A stretch of DNA of 64,000 bases from Verrucomicrobiaceae bacterium. Lineage in GTDB: Bacteria; Verrucomicrobiota; Verrucomicrobiia; Opitutales; Intestinicryptomonadaceae. The notes under the pieces were generated by a model. That model had not been told where the DNA came from and made no database searches. It was given only the letters and a program-made list of their open reading frames with translations. The DNA is taken from assembly GCA_015061955.1 (NCBI GenBank), contig SUVO01000008.1:1-64000 (forward strand), written 5' to 3'. This document shows positions 58,992 to 64,000 of the stretch, piece after piece. Within the stretch, counting starts at the first letter, position 1, and every line of letters begins with the position of its first letter. The translations under genes were made by a program, and so were the position numbers.

Positions 58992-59090
58992 GCGTAAATT
59001 TTTTGAAGCATCTGTTTGTGGATAATTTAAAATTTGCTAGTGAAAAAGTAGCAAAATCCACTAAAAAACGGAGAACCGAAAAGTTTACGC
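58992..59090 (+). other. structured intergenic element in the rpsJ-rplC gap
   Basis: A 14-bp helix (58992-59005 with 59077-59090, two T:G pairs) encloses a hairpin in which GTGGAT (59018-59023) pairs with ATCCAC (59056-59061) and TTTGCTA (59033-59039) with TAGCAAA (59049-59055). The rest of the 379-nt gap holds the stem-loops after rpsJ, a promoter and AT-rich sequence without an ORF. It could be a small RNA or a ribosomal-protein-binding leader. Confidence 0.5.
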
Positions 59091-59131
59091 GATATTTGTT
59101 GAAAAAAATCTATAAAAAATAAAAAAATTTG

Positions 59132-59160
59132 TTGACACATTGAATGTTTTTACCAACATA
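59132..59160 (+). promoter_or_regulatory. candidate internal promoter for rplC onward
   Basis: A consensus TTGACA lies at 59132-59137, 17 nt before a weak -10 box at 59155-59160 (AACATA). It would separate transcription of rpsJ from the rest of the S10 operon. Confidence 0.5.
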
Positions 59161-59278
59161 AGTGTCTTTACAAATTTTATACAAATAAACCACTAAAGCA
59201 GGTTCAAACGGAAATTTGAGTTTTTGAATGGCAAAAATGCCTTTTGAAAGTAAGAAAATCCACCTGCCGCTTAGAAAT

Positions 59279-59923
59279 ATGAGTCAAATACTAATAGGAA
59301 AAAAGCTGGGTATGACCCAGATTTTCGACGGAGACAACAGTCTGGTTGCAGTTACTGTAGTTGAGGCAGGTCCATGTCCCGTCACACAAGTAAAAACAGC
59401 TCAGAAAGACGGTTATGAAGCAGTACAAATCGGCTTCAATGCGCAGAAAGAACAGCGCATGTCAAAACCAGAACTCGGGCACTTAAAAAAAGCAGGCGTA
59501 GCCCCTGTAACGGAATTGGTAGAATTCCGCGTTGAAAACGCATCTGAATATAAGGCTGGCGATGTAATGACAGTTGCCAAGTTTGCTGAAGGTCAGATGG
59601 TGGATATCATCGGCACAACAAAAGGTCGTGGTTTCCAAGGCGTAATGAAGCGTTTCAACTTCGACGGACAGCCACAGTCGCACGGTCATATGATGCACCG
59701 TCGTCCAGGTTCAGTGGGTTGCCGTCAGACTCCAGGCCACGTTTATAAGGGCAGAAAGATGCCAGGTCATATGGGTCAGGTTCGTTGCACAACGCAAAAC
59801 CATCCAATCGTAAAGATCCTTGAAGATAAGAATATTCTTTTGATTAAAGGAAGTCTTCCAGGAGCAAAGGGCGATATGGTTATTGTTCGCACAGCCAAGA
59901 AGGTTAAGAAAGCACAGCAATAA
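59279..59923 (+). CDS. rplC: 50S ribosomal protein L3
   Basis: A 214-residue L3. SQILIGKKLGMTQIFDGD is the family start, FNFDGQPQSHGHMMHRRPGS the central signature near the peptidyl-transferase centre, and KMPGHMGQVRCT follows. I chose ATG 59279 because L3 proteins begin here; an in-frame ATG at 59228 would add 17 residues that lack family support. Neither start has a clear Shine-Dalgarno sequence. Confidence 0.95.
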   Translation: MSQILIGKKLGMTQIFDGDNSLVAVTVVEAGPCPVTQVKTAQKDGYEAVQIGFNAQKEQRMSKPELGHLKKAGVAPVTELVEFRVENASEYKAGDVMTVAKFAEGQMVDIIGTTKGRGFQGVMKRFNFDGQPQSHGHMMHRRPGSVGCRQTPGHVYKGRKMPGHMGQVRCTTQNHPIVKILEDKNILLIKGSLPGAKGDMVIVRTAKKVKKAQQ

Positions 59924-59937
59924 GGAGAGTCGCCGAT

Positions 59938-60567
59938 ATGAAACTTAAAGTTTATACAAAAGACGGTTCAAGCTTTGCAGAACAAGAATTTGAAAATATC
60001 CCTCAGTTTGAAGGTGATAAAGGTTTGTTCGCATTGAAAGAAACAATCGTAGCCTATCAGGCAAACGCACGTCAAGGTAATGCTTCGACGCTCGACTATG
60101 GTCATGTAAGTGGTACATGCCGTAAGCCATTCAAACAGAAGGGTGGCGGTCGTTCACGTCATGGTACAATGAAGTCGCCAATACATCGTGGAGGTGCAGT
60201 TGTATTCGGACCACATCCAAGAGACTGGTCGAAGAAAATCAATCGCAAGGCAAAGGTATTGGCATTTGCACGTGCATTGTTTGACAAGTGTGTTGAAGGT
60301 GGACTTTGCGTAATAGAAGCATTTGAAGCTTCGGAAAAGAAGACAAAGTCGGTGGTAAAAGTTTTGTCGAATATCAACCCAACAGGCAAAGTATTGCTTA
60401 TTGATGATATGTTTGACGATAATTTTGTTTTGGCAAGCCGTAACATTGAACGAGTAAACTTCTGCGAAAGTGCAACATTGAGCGCACTTGAACTTGTACA
60501 ATTTGAAAATGTAATTGTATCGCGCAAAGGTCTCGACACAGTTTTGGCAAGAATCAACAAGGACTAA
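59938..60567 (+). CDS. rplD: 50S ribosomal protein L4
   Basis: A 209-residue L4 lining the exit tunnel. The extended loop KQKGGGRSRHGTMKSP-like segment and GGAVVFGPHPRDWSKKINRK are diagnostic. L4 autoregulates the S10 operon in E. coli; no matching leader is recognised here. AAGGAG precedes it, 14 nt after rplC. Confidence 0.97.
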   Translation: MKLKVYTKDGSSFAEQEFENIPQFEGDKGLFALKETIVAYQANARQGNASTLDYGHVSGTCRKPFKQKGGGRSRHGTMKSPIHRGGAVVFGPHPRDWSKKINRKAKVLAFARALFDKCVEGGLCVIEAFEASEKKTKSVVKVLSNINPTGKVLLIDDMFDDNFVLASRNIERVNFCESATLSALELVQFENVIVSRKGLDTVLARINKD

Positions 60568-60579
60568 GAAAGGTAAATC

Positions 60580-60867
60580 ATGATACAGCCTGAAAAAATA
60601 ATCAAGGGGTTCCGTGTCACTGAAAAGGCAGCCAACTTGCAAGTGTCGAATAAGTACACTTTCATAGTTGCCGAAGACACCAATGCGATAGCAGTATCGC
60701 AGGCGGTTGAAAAGCTTTTCAATGTCAAAGTTGAACAGGTAAATATTATCAACGCAAAGGGTAAGGTAAAGGTATCGCGCATGCGTAAAGCAAACCCAGG
60801 CGTTAAAGGAAAAATGAAGAAGGCAATCGTTACGCTCAAAGCTGGCGATTCTATCCAATTAGCATAA
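60580..60867 (+). CDS. rplW: 50S ribosomal protein L23
   Basis: A 95-residue L23 at the tunnel exit, the docking site for trigger factor and SRP. IIKGFRVTEKAANLQVSNKY at the N-terminus and NTKGK-like KGKVKVSRMRK segment fit. 12 nt after rplD. Confidence 0.96.
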   Translation: MIQPEKIIKGFRVTEKAANLQVSNKYTFIVAEDTNAIAVSQAVEKLFNVKVEQVNIINAKGKVKVSRMRKANPGVKGKMKKAIVTLKAGDSIQLA

Positions 60868-60884
60868 GCAAGGAGAATTGAAAA

Positions 60885-61730
60885 ATGGCAATTATTAAAA
60901 GAAGACCTTTGACTCCTGCTCAGAGATACACAGAGTTGAGTCGTGCTGAAGTCGACAACAAGCGTCCAGAACGTTCGTTGGTTGAAAGCAAGCATCGTGC
61001 TAAGGGCCGCAACTGCTATGGCAGAATTACATCGCGTCGTCGTGGTGGTGGTCATAAGAGATTGTATCGTATAGTAGACTTCAAGCGTGATATAGTAAAT
61101 GTACCAGCAACAGTAGTTGCAATTGAGTACGACCCATATCGCACAGCATATTTGGCATTGCTCCAGTATGAAAATGGTCAGAAGCGTTATATTATTGCGC
61201 TTGATGGCATGAAGAAGGGCGATACAGTAATGACACTTGATAAGCGTCCAGATGAATTCCCAGTAGGTTTGTGCATGCCTTTGAAATTCATCCCAGCAGC
61301 AACAAAGATTAGCTCAATAGAAATGCAACCAGGTAAGGGCGCACAAATTGCTCGTGGTGCAGGTGCAGGTGCACAGCTTGTTGCAGTAGAAGGCGACGTA
61401 GCAACAGTAAAGATGCCAAGTGGTGAAATCCGTTTGATAAATGCGGAATGCCGTGCAGTAATTGGTGTTGTAGGTAATTTGGAACATCGTAACCAGAGCC
61501 TTGGTAAGGCAGGTCGTGTTCGTTGGATGGGCAAGCGTCCACGCGTACGCGGTGTAGTAATGAACCCAGTCGATCACCCAATGGGTGGTGGTGAAGGTCG
61601 TACTTCTGGTGGTGGTCATCCGGTATCGCCATGGGGCCAATTAGCAAAGGGCTATCCAACACGTATCAAGAGCAAACCGTCGAATTCTATGATTTTGTTG
61701 CGTCGCAACGGCAAGAAGACGAAGAAATAG
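60885..61730 (+). CDS. rplB: 50S ribosomal protein L2
   Basis: A 281-residue L2, a core rRNA-binding protein near the peptidyl-transferase centre. GRITSRRRGGGHKRLYRIVDF, the NPVDHPMGGGEGR motif with its conserved histidine and the HPVSPWGQ block are intact. An AAGGAG site precedes the start. Confidence 0.97.
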   Translation: MAIIKRRPLTPAQRYTELSRAEVDNKRPERSLVESKHRAKGRNCYGRITSRRRGGGHKRLYRIVDFKRDIVNVPATVVAIEYDPYRTAYLALLQYENGQKRYIIALDGMKKGDTVMTLDKRPDEFPVGLCMPLKFIPAATKISSIEMQPGKGAQIARGAGAGAQLVAVEGDVATVKMPSGEIRLINAECRAVIGVVGNLEHRNQSLGKAGRVRWMGKRPRVRGVVMNPVDHPMGGGEGRTSGGGHPVSPWGQLAKGYPTRIKSKPSNSMILLRRNGKKTKK

Positions 61731-61751
61731 TTTACAGGAGAATAAAAAGAT

Positions 61752-62030
61752 ATGGCACGTTCAATTAAAAAAGGACCATTCGTAGACCCAAGTCTTCAAG
61801 ACAAAATCGACGAAGCTCAGAAGACAAACTCGCACAAGCCAATTCAGACTTGGTCGAGACGTTCGATGATCACACCCGATTTTATCGGTTTGAATTTTAA
61901 CGTCCACAACGGTAAAAAGTTTGTAGCTGTCTATGTAACAGAAAACATGGTAGGTCATAAGCTTGGTGAATTTGCACCAACCCGTTACTTCAAAGGACAC
62001 CAACCGCACACCAAAAAGGCAACTATGTAG
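61752..62030 (+). CDS. rpsS: 30S ribosomal protein S19
   Basis: A 92-residue S19 of the 30S head. [12 protein letters not shown] at the start and [20 protein letters not shown] at the end are typical. It stops at 62030, one nucleotide before the start of the extra gene described next. Confidence 0.97.
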   Translation: MARSIKKGPFVDPSLQDKIDEAQKTNSHKPIQTWSRRSMITPDFIGLNFNVHNGKKFVAVYVTENMVGHKLGEFAPTRYFKGHQPHTKKATM

Positions 62031-62031
62031 T

Positions 62032-62364
62032 ATGGCATGGCTTGGCAGAGTTTTGTTGGGGTTTGTATTAACTACGCTAATGAGCTTTGCCACTCCTAAC
62101 TGGATTACAAAAGATAATTGTTACAAGATAGAGAATCGAGGAAGAGTTATTGAAGTAAGAACAGGGCAGAATGCCGATTTGGTGGTTATAAATACAGGAT
62201 TACAGAGCAATTTTCGCGTAGGCGCAGTTTGTTCTGTAGAAACCGAGACGAAAGGACCTGCGAAGGTAGTAATAGTTGAGGCGACACAAAAAAAGAGTGT
62301 AGGACTGTTAATAACAAATACCGAAGTAAAAGTAGGAGCAGCCGTATATATTACAGCAAACTAA
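62032..62364 (+). CDS. novel small exported protein inserted in the S10 operon
   Basis: A 110-residue protein found between rpsS and rplV, which are normally adjacent. ATG 62032 lies 1 nt after the rpsS stop, so translation is probably coupled; an AAGG lies within the rpsS end. Residues 1-20 (LGRVLLGFVLTTLMSFA) form a signal peptide or membrane helix. The rest is beta-rich: RVIEVRTGQNADLVVINTG, FRVGAVCSVETETKG and a KKSVGLLITN strand, resembling small FlgT-C-like or periplasmic beta-barrel modules seen in PVC proteins. No ribosomal protein family fits. Function unknown. rplV starts 16 nt later. Confidence 0.7.
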   Translation: MAWLGRVLLGFVLTTLMSFATPNWITKDNCYKIENRGRVIEVRTGQNADLVVINTGLQSNFRVGAVCSVETETKGPAKVVIVEATQKKSVGLLITNTEVKVGAAVYITAN

Positions 62365-62380
62365 AAATAGAAAGATAACA

Positions 62381-62716
62381 ATGGAAGTTAAAGCTTTAAC
62401 AAAGTTTGCGCGCATGTCAGACAAAAAGGTGCGCGAAATAGCTCGAGAAATTCAAGGTCGTAATGCAGCTGAAGCATTAGAAGTTTTGAAGCTCGTACCT
62501 CGCAAGAGCGCAAGATTAGTAGCTAAAACGCTTACTAGCGCAATTGCTAATGCAGAAAACAACAACGGTCTTTCGGCCGCCAATTTAACAATCAAAAGCG
62601 CGATAGTCAATCAAGGTGTGGCTTTCAGACGTTTCAGACCAGTAGCACGTGGTAGTGCACATCCGATTCGTAAGAGAACAAGTCATATATTGATAGTTCT
62701 TAGCGACCAAAAATAA
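62381..62716 (+). CDS. rplV: 50S ribosomal protein L22
   Basis: A 111-residue L22 of the exit tunnel. KFARMSDKKVREIAREIQGR at the N-terminus and the tunnel hairpin region FRRFRPVARGSAHPIRKRTSH are diagnostic. It follows the extra gene by 16 nt rather than rpsS. Confidence 0.97.
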   Translation: MEVKALTKFARMSDKKVREIAREIQGRNAAEALEVLKLVPRKSARLVAKTLTSAIANAENNNGLSAANLTIKSAIVNQGVAFRRFRPVARGSAHPIRKRTSHILIVLSDQK

Positions 62717-62734
62717 TAAACAGAGGCAGATAAA

Positions 62735-63367
62735 ATGGGTCAAAAAGTAAATCCTAAAGGTTTCCGTCTCGCAGTTCGTCGCGACTGGGAGTCGCGCTGG
62801 TTCGCGAATAAAGGGGACTATGCAACCGCAGTAAACGAAGATTATCGCATTCGCGAGTTCTTGCGTAATAAGCTTAAGAATGCATCTGTACCACGCATTT
62901 TCATTGAAAGAGCTGGGCAGAGAGTTAGAGTGAAGATTTTCACAGCACGTCCTGGTATGGTAATAGGTCAGAAGGGTGCGTCGCTTGAAACATTGAAGGC
63001 TGATTTGGCAAAGTTTATTGGCAAGGAAGTATTGGTAGACATTCAGGAAATCAAGAAGCCTGATTTGGATGCATTCCTTGTTGCAGAAAGCATTGCATTG
63101 CAGCTTGAGCGCAGAATTTCGTTCCGTAGAGCAGTTAAGAAGGCAATCACAACATGTATGGCAAATGGTGCTGATGGTATCAAGGTACAAGTAGCAGGTC
63201 GTTTGGGTGGTGCAGAAATTGCTCGTATAGAATGGCAGAGAAAGGGTAGAATTCCACTTCATACTCTTCGTGAAAATATCGATTATGGCTTCACCGAAGC
63301 AAATACGGTTTATGGTAAAATCGGCGTAAAGTGCTGGTTGTGCTTGAAGTCGGATGACAACATGTAA
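62735..63367 (+). CDS. rpsC: 30S ribosomal protein S3
   Basis: A 210-residue S3 at the mRNA entry tunnel. GQKVNPKGFRLAVRRDWESR, the KH motif VIGQKGASLETLK and the RLGGAEIARIEW signature are intact. 18 nt after rplV. Confidence 0.97.
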   Translation: MGQKVNPKGFRLAVRRDWESRWFANKGDYATAVNEDYRIREFLRNKLKNASVPRIFIERAGQRVRVKIFTARPGMVIGQKGASLETLKADLAKFIGKEVLVDIQEIKKPDLDAFLVAESIALQLERRISFRRAVKKAITTCMANGADGIKVQVAGRLGGAEIARIEWQRKGRIPLHTLRENIDYGFTEANTVYGKIGVKCWLCLKSDDNM

Positions 63368-63385
63368 TTTAGGGAGAGAAAAACA

Positions 63386-63814
63386 ATGGCAAATATTCTT
63401 CCATCAAAGACAAAGTACCGCAAGATGCACAAAGGTCGCAATCGTGGCTTGGCAAAGGGCGGTGATACAATTGCTTTTGGCGATTACGCTATACAAGCTT
63501 TGGAACGTGGTAAGTGCAGTTCATCGCAGCTCGAAGCAGCTCGTGTTGCAATCAACCGTCATTTCAAGCGTCGTGGTAAGGTTTGGATGCGTGTATTCCC
63601 ACAGAAGAGCGTAACAAAGAAGCCAGCAGAAACACGTCAGGGTAAAGGTAAGGGCGCAGTTGAGTACTGGGCAGCAGTAATTAAACCAGGCAGTATTCTG
63701 TTTGAAGTATCGGGTATACCAGCAAGCATGGCTCGTGAAGCAATGAGACTTGCAGATGGTAAACTTCCGTTCAAATGCAGATTTGTAGTTCGCGAAGGTG
63801 TAGAAATTCTATAA
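63386..63814 (+). CDS. rplP: 50S ribosomal protein L16
   Basis: A 142-residue L16 contacting tRNA in the large subunit. KTKYRKMHKGRNRGLAKGG at the N-terminus and the KGAVEYWAAVIKPGSILFEV signature are typical. 18 nt after rpsC. Confidence 0.97.
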   Translation: MANILPSKTKYRKMHKGRNRGLAKGGDTIAFGDYAIQALERGKCSSSQLEAARVAINRHFKRRGKVWMRVFPQKSVTKKPAETRQGKGKGAVEYWAAVIKPGSILFEVSGIPASMAREAMRLADGKLPFKCRFVVREGVEIL

Positions 63815-63827
63815 GGAGATTTGAATA

Positions 63828-64000
63828 ATGAAAGCAAAAGAAATTAGAGAGCTTTCCGCAGAAGAGATAGCAAAGAAATTGCGTGATATGCGTGAAGAAT
63901 TGTTGAATCTCAACATTCGCAAGGCAACAGCACAAGTAGAGAATACAGGTCGCATAAGACAGTTGCGTCGTGATATAGCTCGCTTTGAAACAATTAAAGC
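63828..64000 (+). CDS. rpmC: 50S ribosomal protein L29 (cut by window end)
   Basis: The first 57 codons of L29 (KAKEIRELSAEEIAKKLRDM, then NLNIRKATAQVENTGRIRQL) before the window ends; the family is ~60-70 residues, so only a few are missing. It begins 13 nt after rplP with an AAGGAG site. Confidence 0.93.
   Translation, partial: MKAKEIRELSAEEIAKKLRDMREELLNLNIRKATAQVENTGRIRQLRRDIARFETIK

Noticed and set aside
61963-62031. Longer start for the small gene between rpsS and rplV
   Set aside because: It would overlap rpsS by 68 nt and place a charged segment before the signal-like helix; the ATG at 62032 gives a normal signal peptide.

Overview
The window is a low-GC bacterial chromosome segment. 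It most likely comes from an anaerobic member of the Verrucomicrobiota, closest in flavour to Lentisphaeria/Victivallales. The evidence is a PEP-CTERM pentapeptide-repeat protein with LYSTASYK modules, many signal-peptide glycoside hydrolases (GH2 twice, a GH78-like rhamnosidase), a Tat-exported FAD oxidoreductase, and a pyruvate:ferredoxin oxidoreductase of the anaerobic type. This assignment is inference from gene content; no rRNA gene is present to confirm it.

Layout. 1-5.5 kb: two very AT-rich paralogous orphan genes and a 1324-residue PEP-CTERM pentapeptide-repeat protein. 5.5-7.8 kb (minus): a secreted GH2 enzyme and an Rrf2/IscR-type regulator. 7.9-16.5 kb (plus): a membrane protein with an EF-hand, then a tight housekeeping run (TatD nuclease, thioredoxin reductase, PrmA, YhaM-like exonuclease, RdgB, aldose epimerase) ending in a DEDDh exonuclease-BRCT protein that seems to start at AUA. 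16.5-21.8 kb: initiator tRNA, a DUF805-serine protease fusion, and the pyruvate:ferredoxin oxidoreductase. 21.8-31.5 kb (minus): one operon encoding secretin, a GspC/PilP-like protein, GspE, GspF, a TPR membrane protein and a secreted GH2 beta-galactosidase. 31.7-41.4 kb (plus): polysaccharide-related and lipid-related secreted proteins, with two large nested inverted-repeat elements in a 560-bp gap at 37.9-38.4 kb. A DUF2284 protein follows on the minus strand.

42.1-64.0 kb is one continuous translation/transcription supercluster on the plus strand: tRNA-Thr, tuf, tRNA-Trp, secE, nusG, rplK-rplA-rplJ-rplL, rpoB-rpoC, rpsL-rpsG-fusA, then the S10 operon rpsJ-rplC-rplD-rplW-rplB-rpsS-(novel orf)-rplV-rpsC-rplP-rpmC, the last cut by the window end. 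The classical rif, str and S10 clusters are fused here. Unusual points are a small exported protein gene inserted between rpsS and rplV, a structured ~380-nt gap with its own promoter between rpsJ and rplC, a hairpin-rich leader before rplL, and a beta' subunit that lacks all four cysteines of the second zinc site.

Together the accessory part suggests a saccharolytic anaerobe that exports glycosidases through a type II-like system and sorts large surface proteins by PEP-CTERM. The most unusual signals are the paired three-way-junction palindromes at 37.9-38.2 kb, the extra gene in the S10 operon, the AUA-start exonuclease and the zinc-site loss in RpoC.
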